A stretch of 64,000 nucleotides of DNA from NCBI GenBank assembly GCA_001414345.1, contig LLCB01000017.1, positions 248,001-312,000 of the forward strand, in the 5' to 3' direction. A program made the translations under genes and the position numbers. Shown in pieces: positions 35,901 to 47,892 of the stretch (the stretch's first letter is position 1; the number at the start of each line of letters is the position of its first letter). Under the pieces are notes generated by a model. That model had not been told where the DNA came from. It searched no databases and saw nothing but the letters and a program-made list of their open reading frames with translations. The stretch is from Hymenoscyphus infarciens (lineage: Eukaryota > Ascomycota > Leotiomycetes > Helotiales > Helotiaceae).

Positions 35901-38900
35901 AAAGTGATATAGTTCTCATATCCATGACCAGAAGCAACAATTCTCATGACATTGGTTTTATGTCCGCACTCGAACGCGTCAACGTCCTCCTTTCTCGGGC
36001 TCGAGACGGAATGATTATCATCGGCAATTCAGAAACTTTCCTCAATGCACGCAAGGGACAAGAGGTCTGGCGGAATGTGTTTGGCCATTTGAAGGAGCAT
36101 AATCACATCTATGAAGGGCTTCCAGTGAAATGCGAAAAACACCCTGATAGAATAGCTACACTGAAGTCGCCGGAAGATTTCGATGTCATTTGTCCAGATG
36201 GGGGCTGCAAAGAGCCATGGTAAGATACGAGTATTCTTCCGTTTGTCCTGGAGTTTTTCACACAAAACATACCCTGCTTCTTGATTTCAACCTATAACTG
36301 GATGTTGGCTAATTCTTCAAAACTAGTGGCGCAATCCTCAAATGCGGCATTCACAAATGCTCATCACGCTGTCATCAAATAATCGATCACTCCAAGATGA
36401 AATGTAAGTTCGTACTGAAGCAAAACTGCCCCAATGGACATACTCAACAGTGGTATTGTCATTCCGGGCCCCCTCCTTCAATATGTTCAACCTGCGAGCA
36501 AGAGCGACGCGATGCAGAACGAAAAGTACAAAATGCGTTGAAAGAAAAGCTTAGAAGGGAAGAACAGAAGCAAAAGCACCTCAGAGAAGTTACCAAGATC
36601 CAGGAACAGATTGACGAGGTCACTGAACGTATGAAAGATATGCAGATCAGTGCAGATCAAAAAGCTGTCCTCGAACAGAAAAAGAAGGATTTGGCTGGTG
36701 CCAAGGAACGAGCAAGTAAGAAGAAAGTATCGCCTCAAAACGATAATGTTTCACCCGGCAATAATGAACAACAGGCTCCCAAGGATACCTCTAAAGACAC
36801 CTCCAAGCAAACTTCCAAGCCGCCACCAGCGTCTATAACAAGCCCAAAGTCCTCATCTGTAGACTTGGGTGCTTTGAAAGAAAGTCTTAAAGATTGCATG
36901 ACACACAACAAGTCGGAATCTAAGACTGAGTGGCAGCGTCAAAAGGACCAGGAAAATGCGTGCAATCCTGCAATTGACGAGATCATGGATATGATCGGCC
37001 TGGAAGACGTGAAATCCCAGGTGCTGCGTATAAAAGCAAAGGTTGAAACAGCGAACAGGCAAGGTACTGACTTGAAGAAGGAACGCTTAGGGTTGGTTCT
37101 TCTTGGAAACCCGGGTACAGGTTTGTAAAATTATTCTAAAAATCTTTGAGCAATTTCTGACAACTTCAGGCAAAACCACCGTCGCTAGACATTATGCAAG
37201 GGTCTTATCTTCCCTTCAAGTCCTTCCAGGGGATGGCTTTGTTGAAACAACGGGATCAAAGTTGGCTCACGGTGGGGTCTCGGGGGTGAAATCGCATTTC
37301 CAACAACTCGAAAATAGTGACGGGGGCGTGTACTTCATTGACGAAGCATACCAGCTTGCCGAGGGACACAATCATGGTGGCAAAACCGTGCTAGACTTTC
37401 TCTTGGCCGAGATCGAAAATTTGACTGGAAGGGTGGTCTTCGTCTTTGCTGGTTATCGTAAAAACATGGAGAAATTCTTTGAACACAATCCGGGGTTTAG
37501 CAGCCGAATTCCCTACAATCTCCACTTCGAAGATTATACCGACGCGGAACTTCTGAGCATGCTGCAACAGAAGATGCAACAGTTCTTCAAGAAAACAGGA
37601 ATCTGTATTGAAGATGGACCTGATGGGTTGTTTATGCGTATAGCGGTCAAGCGACTCGGAAGAGGAAGGGGTCGGGATGGGTTTGGAAATGCTCGGGCCC
37701 TTGAGAATCTGTTTGGTAAAATTCGGGAACGACAGGCTGAACGACTGACAAAGGAACGGAGAGATGGTTTGCTCCCCAACGATTTCTACATCTCCAAAGA
37801 AGACCTTATCGGACCCAACCCCTCGGAAGCGATCAAACGATGTCCTGCCTGGGATAAACTCCAAAAATTGACTGGCCTCAAATCGGTCAAACAATCAGTG
37901 AAATTCTTCATTGAGCTCATCAAGACCAATTACGACAGAGAAATTACGGAAAAGGAGCCAATCCAAGTCTCCCTTAATCGTGTCTTCCTTGGTTCTCCAG
38001 GTACTGGAAAAACAACTGTCGCAAAGTTGTACGGCCAGATTTTGTCGCATCTTGGTTTACTCAGCAATGGAGAAGGTAAGTCGCAACCATCTATCCCCCA
38101 CTGCCGAAAGGATAGGACTGACAGGAAACAGTGGTGGCCAAAAACCCGGCAGACTTCATTGGGAATGTGTTAGGCCAGTCAGAGGCTAATACAAAAGCCA
38201 TCCTCAGCAACAGCATTGGAAAGGTTTTGATTATAGACGAAGCATATATGCTTTATTCTGGGTCAGGGGATGGCGGTGGTACTGGGCATGCAGATCAGTT
38301 CAAGAAAGATGTTATCGACACCATAGTGGCTGAGGTTCAGAGCGTTCCAGGGGATGACAGATGCGTTCTATTACTCGGATACGAAGACGAAATGCGCCGA
38401 TTCTTTCAAAACGCAAATCCAGGACTCGCGCGACGGTTCCAGCTTTCAGATGCATTTCATTTCGAGGATTTCACAGATTCGGAATTGCAAGAGATTCTTC
38501 TGTGGAAACTCCAAGAACAAGAACTCGGTGCCACGCCCGCCGCCATCTCAACTGCTATCGATGTCCTGGCCAGATTGAGGAATGGCCTTAACTTTGGAAA
38601 TGGTGGTGATGTTGAAAACTTGATATCCAAAGCCAAGAGGCTTTACCAACTTCGACAATCGCAACTGCCTGTTGATGAAAGGTCGATCGATTTCGTATTT
38701 GAGCCTCAGGATTTCGACCCTGACTGCAACCGAGCTACCACTGCTGGGACAACCCTCCAGAAGTTGTTCAAGGGTGTGATTGGCTGCAAGGGTATTGTTA
38801 AGAAGCTAGATGGCTTCCTCAAGGTTGCAGAAGGAATGCGGGCTCAAGGTCTTGATCCACGAGGACAAATACCAATGAGGTTCATATTCAAGGGACCACC

Positions 38901-40235
38901 AGGTAAGCAAATCCCCTGGACGATTGAAAGTCTTGTACACTAACACTTTCCTACCCAGGAACCGGGAAGACTACTACAGCCCGAAAAATTGGTCAAGTAT
39001 ATTACGATCTCGGATTTCTCTCGCAGGTCGAAGTTGTCGAATGTTCCGCCACCGACTTTATTGGTCAATACCTCGGCCAGACAGGGCCAAAAACAATCGA
39101 GCAGCTTGAGAGAGGCCTCGGAAAGGTGCTATTCATCGACGAAGCCTACCGTCTTGGCGAGGGCCGTTTTGCACAGGAAGCAATAGATGAAATTGTCGAC
39201 ACAATCACGAAACCGAAGTTCGCACAGAAGATGGTGATTATTCTCGCTGGGTATGACCAGGATATGAATCGACTCCTTGGGGTGAACGAAGGCTTGGGTA
39301 GTCGATTTGCCGACGAGTTCATATTCCCACCTTTGGATGCTGCAGATTGCCTCCAGCTACTTGATGAGCAGCTCAAGCAGAGCAATATCCTCATTCCCGA
39401 CATGCAAGACCCGGCTACCTGTCGAAAATTTCTGGCGACTCTGATGAAACTTTCAAACCTCCCGGCATGGGGTAACGCAAGAGATGTGCAAACCCTAGCC
39501 AAGAGCATGGTGAGGGCGGTTTATGAAAAGAACCTGCAAAAGGTGGATCAGCTCACACTTTCCTCTGCAGTTGCACTTCAGTGTATGGATGCAATGTTGT
39601 CAGATCGTCGGGCAAGGCTTCACACTGGGAACCATCCTCAACGGGCACACAACGATGATGCCGCCGTCCAGAACCCTTCTCAAGCCCCTATTGCCCCTGT
39701 TTCTGATACCACCACAGCAACAAGACCCCAGGAAAAACCCGAAGCCCAACAAGAACCAGTCACAAAACAATCCGAAGATATTCGTGATGATGGTGTTTCT
39801 GATGTTCTCTGGGAGCAGCTTCACAGGGACAAGGAACTTGCAGAGAATGCCGATCGACAGTATGAGGAAGATCAACGTCAACAAGAGATGGCCGAAGGAC
39901 TAGCAAAAAAAGCCGAGAAAGATGCAGCGGAACTTGCTGCTGCATTGAGGGAAAAGCAAGCACGAGACGAGGCTGAAGCCAATGAATTGCTCCGGAAGCG
40001 AGAAGAGGCGAGGATTCGGGGGGCAGAAATGAGAGCAGAGCGAGCAAGAATTCGACAAGAAATCCAGAGAAGGGAGAAGGAGGAGATTGAGAGGGGAAGG
40101 GAAGAGCAGAGAGCTCAGCAGAGACTGAGAGAGATGGGTGTTTGTTGCCAGGGATATAGATGGATTAAGCAAAGTGCCGGGTATAGATGTGCTGGAGGGA
40201 GTCATTGGGTCTCTAACTCACAGCTTGGTATTTGA
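32942..40235 (+). CDS. Giant fusion: UPF1/ZNFX1-like SF1 helicase + Cys/His segment + three CbbX-type AAA+ modules
   Basis: Six exons (32942-34394, 34446-36219, 36327-37120, 37170-38075, 38132-38902, 38959-40235) give 2324 residues. Helicase: Walker A QGPPGTGKS (about 481-489), VEEAGE (about 748), GDHKQLRPK (773), EQHRMRPE (816), DNYQGEESDIV (963) and NVLLSRARDG (993), the SF1B signature shared by UPF1 and NFX1-type helicases. A Cys/His-rich segment (about 1065-1130; CGIHKCSSRCH, C-PNGH-, CSTC) resembles an NFX1-type zinc finger. After a charged coiled coil come AAA1 (Walker A NPGTGKT about 1341, Walker B FIDEAYQ 1395), AAA2 (SPGTGKT 1618, IIDEAYM 1677) and AAA3 (PPGTGKT 1900, FIDEAYR 1958), all CbbX/SpoVK-like. 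A Glu/Arg coiled coil (about 2180-2290) and a Cys-containing tail follow. RNA or RNP remodelling is inferred. Introns are 49-107 bp. Confidence 0.9.
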
Positions 40236-40418
40236 GTCTTTGCGGGATTTCCTTATACGAACGAGTTAGTCCAAAGGATTCGGGAGTAAGCATTCAATTG
40301 ATATGTAGATCACACTAGTAGACTGAATTAAATCCGTTATTACTAAGTAAAGTTTTAGGAAATCAAGGATACTTCACTCGCGATTAGTTCGATACGTTAC
40401 TTTGAGACTATAAGCTTA
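40236..40418. other. 3' flank of the helicase-AAA gene; boundary of the second RIP block
   Basis: Short normal-composition stretch that gives way to AT-rich sequence by about 40420. No gene. Confidence 0.5.
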
Positions 40419-40979
40419 GGCTCTGTTTAGATTAAATTATTTCAAGGATTATTTTAAAGATTATAATATAATCTTAAATAATCTCTCTAATATAAGCACG
40501 TTAGTAGATTTTAGGGATTATTTAATAATCTTAATTAATCTCTTACTAAAATAAATTCTACTTAATTTTAAGTAGAATTTAGATTATCTACTCTAAGTAG
40601 TCTATAAATCTATATCTCTACTACTACTACTACTACTTACTATAAAGTAAGATAACGAAGAAGAGCGATACCGCTTATAATTACTTCTCCTTCTTTTTAC
40701 TAGCCTTTTTAGAGCCTCTTTTAGTACTAGAAGTAGTCTTCTTAGTAGGCTTTTTAGCTTTAGTAGTAGCTCTATTAGTAGCTTTCTTAGACGCGTCTTC
40801 TATAATATATAGACGCGATATATAAGAGAGGTAAATGAATATCTATAGAGATATTCAGAGGTTTAGATTATTATTAATTCTTCTAAATAATCCTAGATTA
40901 TTTAAAGCTAAATAATTCTAAAGAATCCTAAATACTCTCTAAAATAATCCTCTCTAAATAATCTAATCTAAATAGAGCC
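40419..40979. mobile_element. PIF/Harbinger-like element, 561 bp, with TTA duplication
   Basis: Starts GGCTCTGTTTAGATTAAATT and ends with the inverted AATCTAATCTAAATAGAGCC; TTA flanks both ends (40416-40418, 40980-40982). The interior between about 40650 and 40800, read on the minus strand, gives a short Lys/Thr/Ser/Ala-rich peptide (KKAT-, KKPTKKT- like), possibly a remnant of the N-terminal DNA-binding part of a lost autonomous element. It sits exactly at the edge of the RIP block. Confidence 0.8.
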
Positions 40980-41360
40980 TTAGATATTCTTTTAATATAC
41001 TTTTTTCTAATATCTAGCTAGTAATCCTCGTAGGCTTTTACTATTCTTATATTCTTTTTAGCTAGAAAAAATTCTTTAAACTATTTTAAAGAATATAGTA
41101 AATATAATAAATATAATAGTAAAAGATTAGTAATATTTCGTAACTTTATTTACTTAATATATTTCTTCTAGACTTAGGTACTAATACTATTAATAAGATA
41201 TTAAGAGAGTTACTAACGATTATTCTATCTAGTAGAGCTTAAATATGAATATATATTAGATATATATAATATATTAGATATATATAATATATTAATATAT
41301 ATTAATATATCGAGTTATATAATTACTAAAGTATAAATCCGTACTAGTAGCTAATAGAAT

Positions 41361-41705
41361 ATATAAGCTTTACTTTAAGTAAAGTTATATACTTTTTTAT
41401 TAATATAATATTATAGTATAAGTAAGTGCTTAGCTCTCTTAAAGTATTAAACCTAGAATTATTAATATAGTATTTATATAAAAGAAAACTAGTTTTTAGA
41501 AAAAAGAGTAAATTATATTCTATGATTTCGATTTACTATATAGAACTACTAGCTTAAAAAAGCTAATATATATTAATAATCGTCTCTTTTTCACTAAGAA
41601 TATTTTACGCTAATTATATTAGAGTAAAAAAGTATTAATTTATATTAAGAGCTAATTATTAATAATTTATTAATATAAAAGTATTAGTATCTAAGTCTAA
41701 TAATA
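41361..41705. repeat. Dispersed hairpin-rich repeat, copy 2 (RIP-mutated)
   Basis: Same element as 31471-31816, collinear over its length. Here ATCGAT palindromes have become ATTAAT and the terminal GTGCCCAAGTCTG has become GTATCTAAGTCTA, all C-to-T/G-to-A changes. The pair gives a direct before/after view of RIP on one sequence. Confidence 0.75.
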
Positions 41706-42072
41706 ATTCTTCTAAGCTTTTAGAAGAATATAGTTAAGAAAAGAATCTTTTAGTTAATAATAGCTTTAAAAACCTTATAAACTCACTTATTTATAAAATA
41801 TAAAATAGGAATTATTTAATCTCTTTATTTATTATTTTTCGTTATATATAGACGTATTTAAGACTATTTTAAGAAGTTCTATATTTACTAGCTAGCTTCT
41901 AGTATCTTACTCTATACTCTCTTATATATCTTCTTTTTAGGCTAATTAGAAGACTTCTTAAGTATCTTACTAATATAAGAGTAAAAAGAGTAAATACTAT
42001 TAGCTATTATATTTATTTAAGAGACTAAAAAGTATTAACTAATTCTAGTAAGCGTATTATAAAGAGATATAA

Positions 42073-42226
42073 GAGTAGGGTTAAAAAAGAGCTTAATATA
42101 ACGTTAAAAGTAATAAGAAGTAATATTACAAGAATAGAGATTACTTAGTATAAAAGAAGAGATATATATATCTCTCTCTACTTATTAAGCTAATTTTTTA
42201 ACTTATTATAAACCTCTTTTATTTAT
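42073..42226. repeat. Repeat unit shared with 48800-48953
   Basis: Shared blocks include AAAAAGAGCTTAATATAA, TAGAGATTACTTAGTATAA and ATCTCTCTCTACTTATTAAGC. The two copies stand 6.7 kb apart in the same orientation, so they could be LTRs of an older, much-rearranged retrotransposon, but no target duplication or clear reverse transcriptase supports that. Confidence 0.55.
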
Positions 42227-42291
42227 TACTTTTCGTTATATATACGTATTTAAGACTATTTTAAGAATTTCTATATTTACTAGCTAGCTTC

Positions 42292-42654
42292 TATAATAGT
42301 ACGAAATATATACTATAGTTAAAGAGATATATAGAAGTACGTTTAATAGAATAATATATATAAATACTAGGCTCTAGTATAGAAGAAAAGGCTAAACTAG
42401 CCTTTTCTAACTATAGAAGAGTAGGTTACTATATATAAGAGATTAGATAGTATTAAAAGATCTAAAACTAAATAATAATATACGTCGGCTAATACTAAAG
42501 CCTATACTCTACGAAGTACGTCTAAAAGTCTAGAGAGACGTATAGACGTACGTAACTTATCTAAATTAGATAATATAAAATAACAACTACTAAAACCTTA
42601 TATATATAGTATATACTATATAATCTCGGCTATATAGAATAGTAGGCTATTATA
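42292..42654 (+). mobile_element. Solo LTR, TGTAACGG family, copy 3
   Basis: 363 bp from TATAATAGTACGAAAT to GGCTATTATA, matching copy 1 and the 47-kb copy. It is flanked by the perfect 5-bp duplication GCTTC (42287-42291, 42655-42659). It is strongly RIP-mutated. It interrupts one copy of a duplicated segment whose uninterrupted partner at 41878-41900 shows the empty target site. Confidence 0.9.
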
Positions 42655-42770
42655 GCTTCTAGTATCTTACTTTATACTCTCTTATATATCTTCTTTTTAG
42701 ACTAATTAGAAGGCTTTCTAAGTATCTTACTAATATAAGAGTAAAAAGAGTAAGTACTATTAGCTATCTT

Positions 42771-45700
42771 AAGTAAGTTTACTTAAATAATTAAAGAGAA
42801 GCTATTATAAATATAAGAAAGAATAAAGCTTTAAAAGTACTCTATAAAGAACTATAAGTAGTATAAATAGTAAAGTAATATAGTTATAATAGAGAATATA
42901 TCATCTACTAACTATAGAGATATTCTAAAGTCTACTAAGCTAGAAGAGAAGAAGCTCTATATATTAAAAGAAGTCTATTTAAAAGATATTACTTTTAATA
43001 GCATAGAGTAAAGTATCTTTTAAAAGTATTTAAAGTCTATCTTCTAAGTATTTAAATATCTATATCTAATACTTAATTATTATTAGAAGTATATTATATA
43101 GCTTCTTTATAAGAACTATATTCTAAATATAATATACTATTACTAATATCGACTATTTAGAGATAGTATTATAAAGAGCTAATATATTAGTTTCTTATAA
43201 AAGAGCTACTTTTCTAGTAAAAGAGTAGTACTATAGAAAGTTAAGAATCGAAAGTAAATAGCGTTTAAAGTACTACTATAGAGTATATAAGTAACTCTAT
43301 ATCTAATACTAATATCTCTACTCTTATCTACTTATAGTTCGATTTACTTGATTATAGATATATAATTAATATATTCGTCTTTCTTAATAAAAGTAATATC
43401 TTATTATTAGAGATATATATATATAAATACTCTATAGTTAACTAAATTAGTCTTCTTATATATAATCTCTACTATATAAAGGAATCCTATAAAAGCTAGC
43501 TTTATAATAGCTTTAAAGTTAAGACTATTAATCTATTTTAATTATAGAACTCGAGGCCTAGCTCTTAGTACTTAAGAGAAAATCTAGTATAATTATACTA
43601 TTAATAAAGACTCTGCTTTCTTCTTCTTATAAGAGTCTTATATTATTTAAACGTATATTATAATTCGTTATAAAAGTAAGACCTTAAATAGCTTTAGATC
43701 TAAGTTACGTTTAATATATATTAAGTAAATCGTAGAAAAGCTAATTTATATAGAGTTTGCTTTTAAAAGTATCTAACTAATCCTCTTATATACTCTTCTT
43801 AAAACCTACTTATAAAGTACTAAAGTCGTTATAAGCTATAGTTGCTAGAGTCTCTTAATTTATATAAGAGGTTATATACGTATAGAGTAGACTATAGAGT
43901 AGGCTATAGAGTAGGTTAGAAGTACGTAAGTTGAATCGGTATAGAGTAGATTAGGTAATCGCTAAATCACGTTTCTAAGGAGTTAAAGTATAAGTATAAA
44001 AGACTTAGTGAATTTTGACTTTTGACTTAATTTCTAACTAAAAGATAGAAGAGAGCTATATATACTTCTAGAGTAAATACTAGAAGCTTCTATAGCTTAT
44101 AAATCAAAGGAGTTATTAGAAGGTTCTAGGGATTATATATTTACTTAACTATAACTAAGAACGTAACTAAATCTTCTAGATAATACTAGAAAGAACTAGT
44201 ATAGACTAAGGTTTAAACCTAAAGCCTATTAGTAAGTAAGGTAATTATTACCTAATACTAATAATTTAGAACCTCTTAAAAGAGTATATCTATATATTAT
44301 ATACTTTCTAAGTATTTAGAGAGAGGTTATAATAAAGCAGCTTTATATATATCTTAGATATTTTAACTTTATCTTTTCTATATTTAAAGTAATTAAAAGA
44401 GAGATTATTAAATTAAGAGACTACTAATATAGATACTAATTAGCTTTTATTCTATATAAACTATAAAAGAGAGTATCTACTAAGAGATTCTCTACTTCTA
44501 GTATATACTCTAATTATATATTAATATTATATTAGATAGCTAGGTATAAAGTAGTTTATAAAAGATAATTTTAGTAGAGATATCGTAAGAACTATTTAAG
44601 AAGTCTAATCTATATAGTAGTATTATCTATATAGATAATTATTCTCTTTATTACTTATATCTCTTTATTATTTAAAAAATACTTTTACTACTTTAGTCTT
44701 AAAGATATTTATATTAAATTAAGTATCTTTTCTATTTCTTAGAAAGAATAACTAAAAAGTATCTACTTTTAGTAGTATATATATAGACTTTTACTAAATA
44801 TATCTTAGATTATCTACTTCTAAAAAGAAGGCTTTTAAGCCTTTAATATAGATATTATAAAAGAAGTATATATATAGATAGATATTATTAAAGAAGTATA
44901 TACTATTAAACTATAATAATATCTTATTCTACTATCTAAGAGCTTCTTAGACTTCTTTTAAGAGACGTCTCCTTTCTATATAAGATACGTAGTTAGACTA
45001 TATATATATAAATGTCTAGAAGTTATAATAGAAAGCCTAGCTTAATTATACTATAGAAGTATAAAAAGATAGAAAGCTAGTAAGCTATTTAAGTCTATTA
45101 TAAGTAATACTTCTATAGTTAATAAATTAGTATTTCTTAAGCTTTATTCTAGCTAGCTTTTCTAGTAGTATAAAGGCTCTAAAAGTAATAGTATTTATTA
45201 GATATTCTATTACTTCTAAGAGTATCTCTTAGACGCTCTTTTTATTATTAATTAGTATATCTAATATTTATATAAGAGTTCTACACTTTATAGCTTATTT
45301 CTTAAGAAATTAAGACGTAGCTTTAATAGCTTTAAATATAATAAACTCGTTATCTAAATAGTAGCTTATAATATACTACTTTAAATATAACTATATTATT
45401 TATTTAAGAGCTTTTATAAAGATATTAAAGATAAATAGTACTATAGTAAAGCTAAAAAGTAGTACTATATAAGTATAATAAATCTCTTTCTATTAAAAAC
45501 CTAAAAGCTAGTATATTTATAATATAATTAATACTATTTAAAAAGCGTTAGATATAGCTCTTTTAAGTATTATATACTCTTAGCTAGCTTCTTATACTAT
45601 AGCTAATATCTCTTAGAAAGAGACGTACTTTAAATATATATATTTATCTAATATATAATAATTTATTAAGTAATCTTTAAAGTAGACTAAATAGTATATT

Positions 45701-47507
45701 TAGCGTTAATTACTATTAGGCTTTAGTTTAGATATAAAACCGAGTAAGAAGGCTATAAAAGATACTCTCTAGTATAAGTTAACTTTCTTAATTAAGCTAG
45801 CTTTTAAATCGTCTCTTACTTTTAAAGTCAAAAGCTTATTAAATTTAGTAGTAGATAAGAGGTTCTTTAATATATATAAAACCTCTAAGCTATTATATCT
45901 AATTAGTACTCTAAATCGAAGTATATTATTAATATTCTCTAGACGTAAGTAATTAGAATAGTAGAGTAAAAGTATCTTCTATACTTTTAAAGATAATAAA
46001 GAAGGTAATATATCTAGTAAAGATTTTATTATTTTATATAATAAGAAAAGTACTATAGTATTTAATCAAATAGATATAGAAGAGTATAGATAAGAAGATA
46101 TAAATTAGAGTAATAGATCTTTATTAGTATTACTATAGTCTATCTTTGTTATCTTTTCTATATTAACTTCTTAGCTTTTTCTTATCTCTTTCTTATTACT
46201 TTTATTATCTCTCTTTTATAGATAGATTTATATATAAGTAGAGTTCTTATAACCTTCTAGTTTATTTACTTTAAAGTATATCTATAAAAAGATATTACTA
46301 TTATAAATATAACTCTAATAACTCTCTCTTCTTACTTCTCTACTACTACTATAGCCTTATCTTCTTATCTAATAGTATTATATAATTATACTTTTAGATA
46401 TCTTCTATAATTCTACTTCTCTTAATCTATCTCTACTAATAATCTTATTTTATTAGTATAGTATTAATTAAACTACTTTTATCTAAATATAATTCTTAGC
46501 TAAGCTTATAATTCTATAGTTAAAGTTATTAAGCTAAATATATATATCTTTATTAAATAAGAAGATTATATATATAGTATATACTAGGAAGTAATAGAAC
46601 TACTTAGTAGTATTAGAACTAAAGACTTTTAGCGTTTTCTTTACTCTAATAGTTAATATACTAGTTTTCTTATTAAAAGAGATAATACTTTTATTATTAT
46701 TAATTAGAGAGATATTCTTATCTAATTAGTAAAGATCTCTTAGCTTAAATATCGCTTTTATAATTTATATTAAGTACTTCTTATACTCTAGAAATAGAAT
46801 ATTAATTATATTAAGTATATAAGAAGAGCTATTCTTATTATTATTATTTACTACTAATATTTCTCTTAATAGATTCTCTTTTTGATTAATCTCTTTACTT
46901 ATTAATAATATCTTCTAATAAGAGAGAAGGTTAGTATAGTAAGTATTATTAGTATATACTATCTCTCTTTCTAGTATATTAAATCGTCGACTCTACTTAT
47001 TTACTCTTTAATTAGTAACTACTAGTATACTTATAATATTAATTTAATTACTCTAGTTAATCTCTAGTACTTCTACTAGGTTAATATAAGTAGTAGTACT
47101 AAATTTATAAGAGTATTCTACGCTAAAATTAGTCTATAGATAGCTCTAAAAGCCTTAGAGACTTTAAAAGTTTAAGTATTCTATACTAAAGTTACTCTAA
47201 CCGGAGTTACTCTAAGAGAAGCAGCGTTTTAGATTTCCTCGTCTAAATAATTCTAGGTATTAGAATAAGATAGAATACTCTCTCTCTCTTTAGAATATAA
47301 TCGAATAGAATAACTTCACTTATAAGATATAATAAGAGAGAAAGAATAATTATAAAAGAAGGATTAGAGTAGCTAGAAAAGCTAAAAAGAGAGACTAAGA
47401 AGAAAGTAAAGAGTAAGAAGTATAGAAGAGAAGTAGCTAGAAGAGGAAGAGTATCTTTAAATAAAGTAGATTAATTTATAAGAGAGCGGTAGTACTAAAT
47501 ATAGAAC
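42771..47507. other. Long RIP-degraded segment, content not identified
   Basis: 4.7 kb of TA-rich sequence. Some parts (about 43540-43920) keep long readable stretches broken only by TAG/TAA, so one or more element-encoded proteins probably existed, but I could not match them to reverse transcriptase, integrase, transposase or a recombinase. A 15-bp TAGAGTAGACTATAG-like tandem repeat lies at about 43882-43920. No intact gene. Confidence 0.5.
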
Positions 47508-47576
47508 TCCTCTTATAAACTAACTTACTTTACCTCTTATAAACTAATCTACTTTATCTCTTATAAACTAACTTAC
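47508..47576. repeat. Three-unit tandem repeat of about 25 bp
   Basis: The unit CTCTTATAAACTAACTTACTTTAC (near-identical) occurs nearly three times; the solo LTR that follows inserted in the last unit, using CTTAC as target. Confidence 0.8.
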
Positions 47577-47887
47577 TATAACGGCATGCCGTCATCCTAG
47601 ACAGCTGGGAGTACCTGCCACATATGAGGTTTCGACAGTTGTTATCTTACATTGTCTGTTTTAGGAAGGTTACGTAGGTTTGAGCTTTTGTATTAGCCGA
47701 GGTTATTCGGTTTCAGACCCTTTTGTATAGTCCGAACCTCTTGTATATAGCAGCCTACTCTCCTAGAGTTAGAAAAGGCCAGTTTGGCCTTTTCTTCCGT
47801 ATTAGAGCCTAGTATTTACATACGTCATTCTGCTATACGCACTCCTATATGCCTCTACTATAGTTGTGTATATTTCGTACCGTTACA
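47577..47887 (-). mobile_element. Solo LTR, TGTAACGG family, copy 4 (nearly un-mutated)
   Basis: 311 bp, ending CCGTTACA (complement of the start TGTAACGG) with perfect 5-bp duplication CTTAC (47572-47576 and 47888-47892). Its normal G+C and CpA content stand out against kilobases of RIP-mutated DNA on both sides. A GGCCAGTTTGGCC-type inverted repeat lies inside. This copy defines the family. Confidence 0.9.
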
Positions 47888-47892
47888 CTTAC

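Larger units (their letters stand above)
41815..42770. repeat. Duplicated AT-rich segment, second copy split by a solo LTR
   Basis: About 41820-42010 (ATTTTTCGTTATATATAGACG ... AAATACTATTAGCTAT) is repeated at about 42228-42291 plus 42655-42770; the second copy is interrupted by the solo LTR at 42292-42654. Between the copies (about 42073-42226) is a segment that recurs at 48800-48953. The arrangement suggests a tandem or partially duplicated older element; its class is unknown. Confidence 0.7.

Noticed and set aside
42771..47507. Starship captain, Helitron or other large cargo element
   Set aside because: Considered because of the length of unassigned repeat DNA, but I could not read a tyrosine recombinase, Rep/helicase or any other diagnostic block; decay is too strong to claim one.
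47508..47576. CRISPR-like array from the 25-bp repeats
   Set aside because: Units are contiguous without spacers and the genome is eukaryotic; a simple tandem repeat.
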